Origin: CAWKGV01 sp963849305
Lineage (GTDB): Bacteria; Pseudomonadota; Alphaproteobacteria; Acetobacterales; Acetobacteraceae
Reading direction: 5' to 3'
DNA: 64,000 nucleotides
NCBI GenBank assembly: GCA_963849305.1
Contig: CAWKGV010000002.1
Span: 434,001-498,000 of the forward strand
Positions within the stretch are counted from its first letter, which is position 1; every line of letters starts with the position of its first letter. The notes under the pieces are model-generated. The model was given only the letters and a program-made list of their open reading frames with translations, had not been told where the DNA came from and ran no database searches. Shown here piece by piece: positions 36,345-43,981 of the stretch. The position numbers and the translations under genes are program-made.

Positions 36345-37295
36345 TCACATCCGGGCCTTGGCGGGGTGGGGCGGCTGTAAGCTCTCCAGATACGCGATCA
36401 CGTCGCGGCGGCGGATGGGGTCGGGCAATCCCATCGGCATCTGCGCGCCGGGGATAAAAGACTGCGGCCCGGAAAGCCATTTGTCCAGGTTCGTTGCGGT
36501 CCAGGTAATCGCTGACCCGGCGAGCGCGGCGGAATAGGGATAGCCGGGCGCGGTGCCGGCCCGTCGGCCAAACACGTCGGCCAGCGGCGGGCCGAGCTTG
36601 ACGTGCTCCAGACCGTGGCACACGGCGCATGTCGTTGCGAACACCTTGCGCCCGGCGGCGGGGTCGGGGGGCGCCGCCTCGAAGCGCGCGAGGTCTTGCG
36701 CGCCGGCCGGACGGCGCGACAGGAAAAATTCGTAGGACAGGTCGATCTCGGTCACGTCGTTGGTATTGCGATTGGCCTCCAACCGCGGATCGACGAAGAA
36801 ATCGACCGGCATCTCCACCTTCTGGTGCGGCGCCAGCCGCTCCTCGGTGAAGCAGAAGCATTCGATCTTCTTGAAGTACTTGCCGGCCTTCCCAGGGGTG
36901 ACGTTGAAGGTCGCGTGCCCGACCAACGGCTCGTCCGACAGGTTCTCCGCCTCGAAAAAGACCAGCGTGTCCTGCCCGAGATGCACGCGCACCTGCTCCT
37001 GCACCGGCTGAAACCGCCAGGGCAGGCCGGGCGCGACGCTGGCGAGGAACTTGACCATCACCATCCGATCCGATTGCGCCGCGACGTCTGCGGCCACCCG
37101 CTGCGTCGTCCCGAGCGCGCCGGTAGCGGAGCAAAAGAGCCGATAGAGCGTGACCGAGTAGGAGACCAGCGTGACCATCACCGCCAGGACAGCAAGCAAC
37201 CCGCCGAGGGTCGCGGTCATTCGCAACCGACCGGGCGGCCGCCAGCCACGCGGCTGGTTCGGGCCGCGAGGGGTGGGCGCGTGACCGTGCTGCAT
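36345..37295 (-). CDS. Cox11/CtaG copper chaperone fused to a cytochrome c domain
   Basis: Residues 1-195 are Cox11, the chaperone that inserts copper into the CuB site of haem-copper oxidases. There is a short cytoplasmic start, a membrane helix at about 28-51, YRLFCSATG with the conserved Cys55, the copper motif KIECFCF (Cys146, Cys148) and the ending EIDLSYEFF. Residues 208-316 are a class I cytochrome c with CAVCH at 223-227 and Met286 or Met288 as likely distal ligand. Ordinary Cox11 ends near residue 195, so this is a genuine in-frame fusion. It lies 11 bases after a macro-domain gene and downstream of hoxN, far from any oxidase genes in this window. Confidence 0.85.
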   Translation of the reverse strand: MQHGHAPTPRGPNQPRGWRPPGRLRMTATLGGLLAVLAVMVTLVSYSVTLYRLFCSATGALGTTQRVAADVAAQSDRMVMVKFLASVAPGLPWRFQPVQEQVRVHLGQDTLVFFEAENLSDEPLVGHATFNVTPGKAGKYFKKIECFCFTEERLAPHQKVEMPVDFFVDPRLEANRNTNDVTEIDLSYEFFLSRRPAGAQDLARFEAAPPDPAAGRKVFATTCAVCHGLEHVKLGPPLADVFGRRAGTAPGYPYSAALAGSAITWTATNLDKWLSGPQSFIPGAQMPMGLPDPIRRRDVIAYLESLQPPHPAKARM

Positions 37296-37306
37296 GGCGC
37301 CGGCTT

Positions 37307-37864
37307 CTACGCCCGCGCGTGCGGCTCGGGCAAGTGCCGGGCCGCTCCAGCCTCGGCGAGCGCGGCTTGATAGGCGCGCAGGATCTCGGGGCTGAAGCAG
37401 GCGAAGATCACGCGCTCGATCGCCTGCTCATCGGTGAGGATCGCGCCGACCGTGCCGACCGCGATCCGAGCCGCCTCGGGTATGGGATAGCCGTAAATGC
37501 CGCAACTGATCGCCGGAAAGGCGATCGTGCGCACGCCGTTCGCGACCGCGAGCGCTAGGCTCTCGCGATAGCAGCTCGCGAGCTTCTCGGCCTCCCCCCG
37601 CCCACCTCCGTGCCAGACCGGACCCACCGCATGGATCACGTGCCGCGCCGGCAGCCGGTAGCCCTTGGTGATGCGCGCCTGCCCGGTCGGGCAGCCGCCG
37701 ATGGCGCGGCACTCGGCCTTGAGGTCCGGCCCGGCGACGCGATGGATCGCCCCGTCCACCCCGCCGCCGCCCAGCAGCGACTCGTTCGCGGCATTGACGA
37801 TGGCGTCCACCGCCAGACGCGTGATGTCCGTCTGCTTCGCCTCCATGCGCTCCAGAGCGCTCAT
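37307..37864 (-). CDS. macro domain ADP-ribose hydrolase (YmdB-like)
   Basis: A 185-residue single macro domain, expected to hydrolyse O-acetyl-ADP-ribose or remove ADP-ribose from targets. Seen: DAIVNAANESLLGGGGVDG, ITKGYRLPARHVIHAVGPVW and FPAISCGIYGYP, the ligand-binding loops of the YmdB/MacroD group. ATG overlaps the hoxN stop (ATGA), so it is coupled to the metal transporter gene. The next gene, the Cox11 fusion, starts 11 bases downstream. The functional link between the three is not obvious. Confidence 0.92.
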   Translation of the reverse strand: MSALERMEAKQTDITRLAVDAIVNAANESLLGGGGVDGAIHRVAGPDLKAECRAIGGCPTGQARITKGYRLPARHVIHAVGPVWHGGGRGEAEKLASCYRESLALAVANGVRTIAFPAISCGIYGYPIPEAARIAVGTVGAILTDEQAIERVIFACFSPEILRAYQAALAEAGAARHLPEPHARA

Positions 37865-38889
37865 GTGCGCGCCTCCAGCCGGTCGTAGCCGCGCAGCCGA
37901 TAGACCGCGGCGGAGCCGATCCAGCTCACGGCGAATACGCCGATGATCACGAACCCGACCGCGCCGAAATTGTCGTTCAGTGCGCCGACCGCATCCCAAA
38001 ACGGACCGTTCAGCCTGAATTGCGCGCCGAGCAGCCCCAGCATCTCGATCCCGCCCACCAGCAACGCGACCACGACCGAGATGAAGGTAATCGTCAGGTT
38101 GTAATAGAGCTTGCGCAGCGGCTTGACGAACGCCCAGCCATAGGCGCCCATCATCAGTATACCGTCGGTCGTGTCCACGAGCGACATGCCGGCAGTGAAC
38201 AGGGCCGGGAATACCAGGATGGACCAGATCGGCATTCCCTTGGCCGCCTCGGCCGCCGAAATGCCGAGCAGCCCGATCTCGGTCGCGGTGTCGAAGCCCA
38301 GACCGAACAGCACGCCTAGCGGGTACATCTGCCAACTCTGTTCGATCAGGCGGAACATCGGCCGGAACAGTCGGGCCAGCAGGCCGCCGCCGGCGAGGAA
38401 CACGCCAAGATCATTCGTGGCCGATGCCCCGTTAGCGCGGACCTGGCGAAAGCTGCGCATGAGGGTCCAAAGTATCACCAGGTTCATCAGCGCGATCACC
38501 AGCAGGAAGACGGCCGAGATTCCGGTCCCCACGACGCCGCCAACACTTTGCAGCCGCTCGAACTCGCCCTGGAACGCGGTCGCGGTCGCGGCGATGCCGA
38601 CCGAGGCCAGCACGACGATGGTGGAATGCCCGAGCGAGAAGAACAGGCCGACCGCGGCTGGACGCTTCCCCTCCTGCATAAGCTTGCGGGTCACGTTGTC
38701 GATGGCGGCGATGTGGTCGGCATCGATTGCGTGGCGCAGGCCGAAACTGTACGCCAGCATGGCCGTGCCGAGGAGCAACGGGTAGTGGCGGAATGCGGTC
38801 AGCGCCCAAACCCAAGAAACGACATTCGCGCCTATCAGCCCCCCGTAGATGCCGATCACTCTGCTGCCGATGCGTTCCTTACTCTGCAT
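37861..38889 (-). CDS. HoxN/NixA family nickel-cobalt permease
   Basis: High-affinity single-chain Ni2+/Co2+ importer of the inner membrane. The 342-residue product has eight hydrophobic segments and the signature HAIDADHIAAIDN in helix 2 (near residue 53), plus LFFSLGHSTIVVLAS and GLGFDTATEIGLL, the other signature helices. In this genome cobalt could serve the cobaltochelatase whose CobT subunit is encoded at 59.9 kb. A perfect inverted repeat of 10-base arms lies in its leader. First gene of an operon with the macro and Cox11-fusion genes. Confidence 0.93.
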   Translation of the reverse strand: MQSKERIGSRVIGIYGGLIGANVVSWVWALTAFRHYPLLLGTAMLAYSFGLRHAIDADHIAAIDNVTRKLMQEGKRPAAVGLFFSLGHSTIVVLASVGIAATATAFQGEFERLQSVGGVVGTGISAVFLLVIALMNLVILWTLMRSFRQVRANGASATNDLGVFLAGGGLLARLFRPMFRLIEQSWQMYPLGVLFGLGFDTATEIGLLGISAAEAAKGMPIWSILVFPALFTAGMSLVDTTDGILMMGAYGWAFVKPLRKLYYNLTITFISVVVALLVGGIEMLGLLGAQFRLNGPFWDAVGALNDNFGAVGFVIIGVFAVSWIGSAAVYRLRGYDRLEART

Positions 38890-38899
38890 CCCGACCTCG

Positions 38900-38935
38900 C
38901 CGTTCCGGGTAGGGCAGGGCGCCCTCCCGGAACGG
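38900..38935 (-). promoter_or_regulatory. 36-base inverted repeat in the hoxN leader
   Basis: Arms CCGTTCCGGG (38900-38909) and CCCGGAACGG (38926-38935) are perfectly complementary and separated by 16 bases that themselves contain AGGGC/GCCCT. It ends ten bases before the hoxN ATG and overlaps the ribosome-binding region, so it could be an operator or control translation. It could also be the old terminator of the porin remnant just upstream. Confidence 0.55.
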
Positions 38936-38940
38936 TGCTA

Positions 38941-39222
38941 TCAGAAGCCGAGGACGACGTCTCCCCCGATGGTCACTGAGTTGAAATCCTTGCCGGCGTC
39001 ATGGGGATGGGCGGCGCCGAAGGAGTGGTCTCAACGGATCTCCGGGCGCAACATCAGAGCTGCGATTCGCGTTGAGGCTGGCGACTTGTAAGTAAAGCCG
39101 AGCGTCAGCTCGCCGTAAGTGGCGGGGCCGGCGGTCTTAACGGATGGCGTAGGGTTGCCCGCCAGAGCGTTGGTCAAATCGAACGCCACGGCGCCTGCAG
39201 CGGGCGGTAGGCCAAGGCGCCA
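38941..39222 (-). pseudogene. C-terminal remnant of an outer-membrane porin
   Basis: The minus strand reads as the last strands of a beta-barrel: FDLTNALAGNPTPSV, TYGELTLGFTYKSP, LMLRPEIR, then an in-frame TGA where Trp is expected, then DHSF, and the end IGGDVVLGF followed by TGA at 38941. The final Phe is typical of outer-membrane barrels. A second stop (TAG at 39223-39225) lies upstream and the rest of the gene is gone. It does not resemble the end of the intact porin at 39.3 kb, so it comes from a different barrel protein. Confidence 0.65.
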
Positions 39223-39302
39223 CTAGGAGGCTCGTGGTGTTCGCCTGCACAGCCTACATCCGTCTCGCCCCACGCACCATTATGCGCCCGTCCAGACGGC
39301 AG

Positions 39303-40541
39303 CTAAAAAAGGACGCCCGTCTCCAGCAGACCGCGAACCTGGTTGGTGCTGTTGAGGTTCGGACCCAGCGCGAACCCGGCCGTGCTGTCGAACATCTTCA
39401 CGAAGGAAAACTCAGCGCGCGCGAAGAAGCGATCGTACTGGTAGGTTGGTGTCAACGTTAAGGACATGGCCTTGCTTCCCGGCCCGTAAAGCAGGTTCGG
39501 CGATCCGTTCGATAGGCTGCCCGTGGATGCGATGTATTCCACGCGTCCGGCCAGACTGTAGTGGGAGTTGAAGGCGTAGCTCGCGAGCACCGCGCCGCCG
39601 AACGTCTCCGCATCGTGGGCGATCCCGATTGCCGGATTCTTGGGGATGTGACTCGCTTGGATGTAGGGCGTGATCGTCCACGGTCCGGACGTATGGGTGT
39701 AAATGAGGTTGTAAATCGAGCTGTTGTTCTGTGGGATCGGAGTCGCCAAGTTCGAAAAGCTGGTACTGCCGGCATTGCCGCCCGCCGCGAAGGTCATCGT
39801 GTTGGCGCTGTTGACGGTCCAAACCGCCGAGCCGGAAAGCCAGGTGAACCGGTCGGAGTAGTAGCCGTCGTTCAACGACAGCGAAAAGGCGACCGGGCCC
39901 ATCGTATAATTCGCTTGCACACCGCGGCTGACCGCAGGCTCCTGATTCCACAACAGCCCGCGCTCGATGTTCATGTTCTCAAAGGTGAAGGTGTACTCGG
40001 CGCCGATCAGGGTCGGCAGCTTGCCGACCTCGATCGAGAAGTTGCTGGTTGGCGCGATCTTGATGAAAGCCTCGGGCACCGCGCCGTAGAGATCGGTGGT
40101 AGCGCGACCTACAGGGAAATACTGCGTTCCGAGCGCTGGCAGGGAGTAACCGCCGATCTGCACGTCGTACTGTACCAGCCCATCAATCTTCTGAAAAATT
40201 AGCTGACCGTTGCTGAGGTCGATATGGCCGTTCTTATCGCCGGGTACGGGATTGTTCTGCACCAAACCGAGGCCACTTATCACTCCACTGATATAAGTCT
40301 TCCCGGCAGGGCCGAGATCAATGCTGAACGGGGCAGGGTTGAGCGCCAAAGGTCCGCTCATCCCCGGCGCTGGCAGGGTTACCGTTGTCGCGGCTGGTAG
40401 GATCGCCGGCACGGGCACGGTTGGGGCCGGCGAGGGCGCGGACGTTGGCGGAGTGGGCGCAGCGGTCTGCGCCAGTGCCGGAGATGCGGCGAGACATAAA
40501 GCGAGCGCAGCGGCGCCCGGGCGGGCCAAAGAAGCGGGCAT
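39303..40541 (-). CDS. outer-membrane beta-barrel porin (BBP2/OmpL-like)
   Basis: A 412-residue exported barrel. Signal peptide ASLARPGAAALALCLAA ending ALAQ, then a Pro/Ala/Thr-rich spacer to about residue 60, then repeated amphipathic strands rich in Tyr, Asn and Ser (YDVQIGGYSLP, NFSIEVGKLPTLIGAEY, LLWNQEPAVSRGVQANY). The protein ends with Phe (LLETGVLF), the barrel-assembly signal. The ATG at 40541 opens the signal peptide. It likely allows diffusion of small solutes. The gene follows amt in the same direction but is separated from it by a strong hairpin. Confidence 0.8.
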   Translation of the reverse strand: MPASLARPGAAALALCLAASPALAQTAAPTPPTSAPSPAPTVPVPAILPAATTVTLPAPGMSGPLALNPAPFSIDLGPAGKTYISGVISGLGLVQNNPVPGDKNGHIDLSNGQLIFQKIDGLVQYDVQIGGYSLPALGTQYFPVGRATTDLYGAVPEAFIKIAPTSNFSIEVGKLPTLIGAEYTFTFENMNIERGLLWNQEPAVSRGVQANYTMGPVAFSLSLNDGYYSDRFTWLSGSAVWTVNSANTMTFAAGGNAGSTSFSNLATPIPQNNSSIYNLIYTHTSGPWTITPYIQASHIPKNPAIGIAHDAETFGGAVLASYAFNSHYSLAGRVEYIASTGSLSNGSPNLLYGPGSKAMSLTLTPTYQYDRFFARAEFSFVKMFDSTAGFALGPNLNSTNQVRGLLETGVLF

Positions 40542-40616
40542 GAGTGCTCCGACGTTTTTCTGCTGCTGAGGTTCGGTTCTGCGTCGCGGATCGATCGCGT
40601 GGCAACGGAGGTCGCG

Positions 40617-40649
40617 CGACGGAGGACGCCGCTCCGGCGTCCTCCGTCG
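40617..40649 (-). terminator. strong hairpin after amt
   Basis: Perfect 14-base stem CGACGGAGGACGCC / GGCGTCCTCCGTCG with a five-base loop, nine bases after the amt stop codon. There is no T tract. The stem strength and position make it the likely terminator of the glnK-amt message. Confidence 0.65.
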
Positions 40650-40657
40650 GGGTCGAG

Positions 40658-42022
40658 TTACTGGAAGATCTGCTCGCCGTGCAGCACGAGGTCGAGGCCC
40701 TCGCGCTCCTGCTCGCGATCCACGCGCAGGCCGACCAGCGCCTTTGTAACCATCAGGATGATCAAGGTCATCACGCCGCTGTAGACCAGGGTTGCGCAAA
40801 CGGCGATGAGCTGCGCCTCGAACTGCGCCGCGCCGCCGATGTTGACCCCCTGCGGCGCCTGCGGGGTGGCGGTCAGCGGGCCATAGGCGAACACCCCCGT
40901 CAACAGCGCGCCGATGATGCCGCCGATGCCGTGCACGCCGAAGGCGTCGAGACTGTCGTCATAGCCCAGCATGTGCTTCAGGCTGGTGGCGGCCCAGAAG
41001 CAGCCGACGCCGGCAGCGACGCCGATCGCCAACGCGGGCCCCGGCAGCACGAAGCCGGAGGCTGGGGTAATGGCGACCAGCCCGGCGACCGCCCCCGAAA
41101 CCGCGCCGAGCACCGAAGGTTTGCCCTTGGCGGCCCATTCCGCGAACGCCCAGGCGAGCGCCGCGGCAGCGGTGGCGATCTGCGTCACCGCCATCGCCAT
41201 CCCCGCGCGTCCGTTGGCGGCCACCGCCGAACCGGCATTGAACCCGAACCAGCCCACCCATAGCAGCGAGGCGCCGATCACCGCGTAGGACACATTATAG
41301 GGCGCCATGTTGTCATGGCCGTAGCCCACGCGCTTGCCGAGCACGAGCGCGCACATCAAGCCCGCGATTCCGGCGTTGATATGCACCACCGTTCCGCCCG
41401 CGAAGTCGGCCGCGCCCGGCAACCCGAGCACCCCAGCGCCGAGCCAACCGGTCGCGCTCCAGACCCAGTGCGCGATCGGCGAATAGACGATCAGCGACCA
41501 CAGCGTCATGAAGATTAGCAGGGCGCTGAACTTCATCCGGTCCGCGAAGGCGCCGGCGATCAGCGCCGGGGTGATGATCGCGAAGGTCATCTGGAACATC
41601 ATGTACACAGTCTCGGGGATCGCGGTCTGCGTCGGGCTGCCGGAGCCGGCCCCGAGGGTGAACGGCTTGTTCCAATTCTCGCCCAAACCGTTGAGGAACA
41701 GCCGCGAGAGGTCGCCGATATAAGGATTGCCGTTGGTGAAGGCGAGGCTGTAGCCGAGCACCATCCAGACGATGGTCACCAGGCAGCACACCGTGAATGA
41801 CTGCATCATGGTGGCCAGCATGTTCTTCCTACGCACCATGCCGGCGTAGAACAGCGCCAGGCCCGGAATGGTCATCATCAGCACCAGCGCGGTGCTGGCG
41901 AGCATCCAGGCGGTGTCGCCGCTGTCGAGCTTGGGTGCCGGCGTATCAGCGAAGACAGGTGCGGCTAATAGAAGGGCTGGCACCAGCGCCGCCCCGCCCA
42001 TTGCAAATCGGGATCGCGTCAT
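40658..42022 (-). CDS. amtB: ammonium transporter
   Basis: Trimeric inner-membrane ammonium channel. The 454-residue product has a cleavable-type N-terminus (LVPALLLAAPVFA) and eleven membrane helices. The twin pore histidines are in GTVVHINAGIAG and FGVHGIGGIIG, and FYAGMVRRKN marks helix 2. ATG at 42022 was chosen because it opens the signal-like helix; an upstream in-frame ATG lacks it. It follows glnK with a 25-base gap, the standard nitrogen-regulated pair. The C-terminal tail (LRVDREQEREGLDLVLHGE) is the GlnK-binding type. Confidence 0.95.
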   Translation of the reverse strand: MTRSRFAMGGAALVPALLLAAPVFADTPAPKLDSGDTAWMLASTALVLMMTIPGLALFYAGMVRRKNMLATMMQSFTVCCLVTIVWMVLGYSLAFTNGNPYIGDLSRLFLNGLGENWNKPFTLGAGSGSPTQTAIPETVYMMFQMTFAIITPALIAGAFADRMKFSALLIFMTLWSLIVYSPIAHWVWSATGWLGAGVLGLPGAADFAGGTVVHINAGIAGLMCALVLGKRVGYGHDNMAPYNVSYAVIGASLLWVGWFGFNAGSAVAANGRAGMAMAVTQIATAAAALAWAFAEWAAKGKPSVLGAVSGAVAGLVAITPASGFVLPGPALAIGVAAGVGCFWAATSLKHMLGYDDSLDAFGVHGIGGIIGALLTGVFAYGPLTATPQAPQGVNIGGAAQFEAQLIAVCATLVYSGVMTLIILMVTKALVGLRVDREQEREGLDLVLHGEQIFQ

Positions 42023-42047
42023 GATTCCCAGTTCCTCGTCGATGAGG

Positions 42048-42386
42048 TCAGAGCGCAGCGACATCGAGTTCGCCGGTGCGAATGCGCACCGCGCGCTCGA
42101 GATCAAAGACAAACACCTTTCCGTCGCCGATCTTGCCGGTTTGCGCGGCGCTCTGGATGGCCTCCACTATCTGCTCCGCAAGTTCGTCCTGGACCGCGAC
42201 CTCGACCTTGATCTTGGGCAGGAAGCTGACGTGGTATTCCGCCCCGCGGTAGATCTCGGTCTGGCCCTTCTGGCGGCCGAACCCTTTCACCTCGGAGACG
42301 GTGAGGCCCTGCACGCCAAGCGGCGTCAGCGCGTCGCGCACCTCGTCAAGCTTGAATGGCTTTATGATCGCGATGATCATCTTCAT
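42048..42386 (-). CDS. glnK: nitrogen regulatory protein P-II
   Basis: A 112-residue P-II signal protein that blocks the Amt channel and reports nitrogen status. The uridylylation site Tyr51 lies in RGAEYHVSFLPK on the T loop, and the B loop is TGKIGDGKVFVF with the ATP-binding Lys. It begins MKMIIAIIKPFKLDEV. Encoded directly before amt. The upstream region holds a sigma-54-like promoter, which fits NtrC control. Whether this is GlnB or GlnK is decided here by the amt linkage. Confidence 0.95.
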   Translation of the reverse strand: MKMIIAIIKPFKLDEVRDALTPLGVQGLTVSEVKGFGRQKGQTEIYRGAEYHVSFLPKIKVEVAVQDELAEQIVEAIQSAAQTGKIGDGKVFVFDLERAVRIRTGELDVAAL

Positions 42387-42448
42387 GTGGCTGGCCTCGT
42401 GTGTGTCCTTGCCGCCGCCGCCGAGGCAGCGGGCTTCTAGGCCGGAAC

Positions 42449-42464
42449 TCAAAAACCGTGCCAC
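42449..42464 (-). promoter_or_regulatory. sigma-54-like promoter for glnK-amt
   Basis: The minus strand reads TGGCACG-GTTT-TTGA. This matches the -24 element fully and the -12 element except for A in place of C, with the exact ten-base spacing between the GG and the GA dinucleotides. It lies about 63 bases before the glnK ATG. This predicts NtrC-activated transcription under nitrogen limitation. Confidence 0.55.
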
Positions 42465-42591
42465 AATATTGCCGCGCAACAGGTTGCGGCGGTCCCCAGG
42501 GCTGCCTAGCAATTAGGCGGCATGACCGGCGAATGACGGCCCTTTGGGCGTTCCGGCGCGCGTAGGGGGCTGCGGGATAGGGAAGGTAAAT

Positions 42592-43269
42592 ATGAATCGC
42601 ATTGAAACCGTGTTCCTGTTCGACCTTGACGGCACGCTGGTTGACAGCGTTTACCAACACGTTCTCGCCTGGAAGGACGCGCTGGACCAGGAGGGGATCG
42701 ACCTTTCGGTTTGGCGCATCCATCGTAAGATCGGCATGAGCGGGGGCCTGTTCACCAACATGCTCCTGCGCGAGACCGGGCTCGACATCAGCCCTGAGCG
42801 CGTGGAACGGCTCCGCCACTTACACTCCGAGGCGTATCTTCGCCTTGCCCGTCAGATCCGGCCGCTGCCGGGCGCCCGCGAACTGCTGGAGACCCTGACC
42901 CGGAACGGCACTCCCTGGGCCATCGCCACCAGCGGACGCATGGAAACCGCGGCGACAAACCTGCAAGCCCTCGGGGTCGATCCGAAGGCGGTCCCGGTCG
43001 TGACACGCGACCAGGTCAAGTATGCCAAACCCGACCCCGACCTGTTCCTCGCCGCCGCGAGCCGCCTGAACGCGCCCATCGACACGGCCGTGGTGGTCGG
43101 CGATTCCATCTGGGACATGCTGGCGGCGCGGCGCTGTCGGGCACTCGGCGTGGGCCTGCTGTCGGGCGGTTATGGGCAAGAGGAGTTGGAGCGAGCCGGG
43201 GCGGCAAGGGTCTACGAAGACCCTGCCGACCTGCTTCGTCACATCGACGAGGTGGGTGGCCGGCGGTAA
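42592..43269 (+). CDS. HAD family hydrolase (phosphoglycolate phosphatase-like)
   Basis: Small-molecule phosphatase of the haloacid dehalogenase superfamily, 225 residues. Motif I FDLDGTLVDS carries the nucleophile Asp. Motif II Ser/Thr is in IATSGR, motif III Lys in AKPDPDLF, and motif IV in VVGDSIWDM. The helical cap after motif I places it with phosphoglycolate or beta-phosphoglucomutase-like enzymes. ATG at 42592 has GGGAAGG upstream. It is divergent from glnK and convergent with the phosphonate genes. Substrate unknown. Confidence 0.88.
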   Translation: MNRIETVFLFDLDGTLVDSVYQHVLAWKDALDQEGIDLSVWRIHRKIGMSGGLFTNMLLRETGLDISPERVERLRHLHSEAYLRLARQIRPLPGARELLETLTRNGTPWAIATSGRMETAATNLQALGVDPKAVPVVTRDQVKYAKPDPDLFLAAASRLNAPIDTAVVVGDSIWDMLAARRCRALGVGLLSGGYGQEELERAGAARVYEDPADLLRHIDEVGGRR

Positions 43270-43291
43270 CCACTCACCGGCACGAACCTTT

Positions 43292-43981
43292 CTAACCGCG
43301 GAGCGGCAACCGCTCGGCCAATAGGAATGGCTGGCCCGGCGCGATCTGTGTGAACAGGCAGATATCGGCAACGCGCCGCGGTTCTAGCAGGGCGCGGGCG
43401 AAATGATGCTCGGCCGCTGGTTGGAAGAGCGCTCGTTCCTCAGCGCTGACCCGCCGGGTCAGCGTCATGTGGAAGAACCAAGTGCCGAACACATAGGGAT
43501 AGCCCCAGCGGCGCAACATCGCGTCCTGCGCGATTGAGAGCCCGGCGCGGCGCCGACGGCTCGTCTCCGCCTCGTCCAGCGCCGGGCGGAACTGATCCAA
43601 CCCGGCGACGGCCAGGTCGGCGAGCGCCTGCAACGGCAGCGAGGGTTCGGTCTCGCGGAGCGCAAGGAAGCCCTGCAATTCGGCCACGGTAAGCGGCGGG
43701 AGTTCGAACGGCGCGATTCCGGCAGCCAGATCGGCGCCGGCGGCGGCAAAATCGTTCCATCCGCAGTTTGGCTGAAGCCGCATTGGCGGCTTCAGCGTCG
43801 CGTGGAAGCCGTAAACCCGCGGCTCGGCCGTCACTTCCTGCAAGCCCGGAATGTCCGGTTGCGGCGCTGGCGCGCCGCTCTCGGGGTCGCGGCCGAGCCA
43901 GGTGGCGCCTTCCGCGAATAGCGGATCAGCCGCCGCCGGCGCATAATAGACAGCGACGCGCGCTTCGGCCGGCAGTCTCAC
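43292..43981 (-). CDS. DUF1045 protein of phn operon (2H phosphoesterase-like)
   Basis: A 229-residue protein of the DUF1045 group often found at the end of phn operons. It has two His-x-Thr motifs, GFHATLKPP and FHMTLTRR, the mark of 2H phosphoesterases. It could open the cyclic ribose phosphate left after C-P cleavage, a step done by PhnP in E. coli; no phnP is seen here. GTG at 43981 overlaps the phnM stop (GTGA), fixing the start. Last gene of the phn minus-strand run. Confidence 0.8.
   Translation of the reverse strand: MRLPAEARVAVYYAPAAADPLFAEGATWLGRDPESGAPAPQPDIPGLQEVTAEPRVYGFHATLKPPMRLQPNCGWNDFAAAGADLAAGIAPFELPPLTVAELQGFLALRETEPSLPLQALADLAVAGLDQFRPALDEAETSRRRRAGLSIAQDAMLRRWGYPYVFGTWFFHMTLTRRVSAEERALFQPAAEHHFARALLEPRRVADICLFTQIAPGQPFLLAERLPLRG

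Noticed and set aside
38890..38940. Cobalamin riboswitch before the cobalt/nickel permease
   Set aside because: The leader is only about 50 bases and lacks the conserved B12-box core; only the inverted repeat is present.
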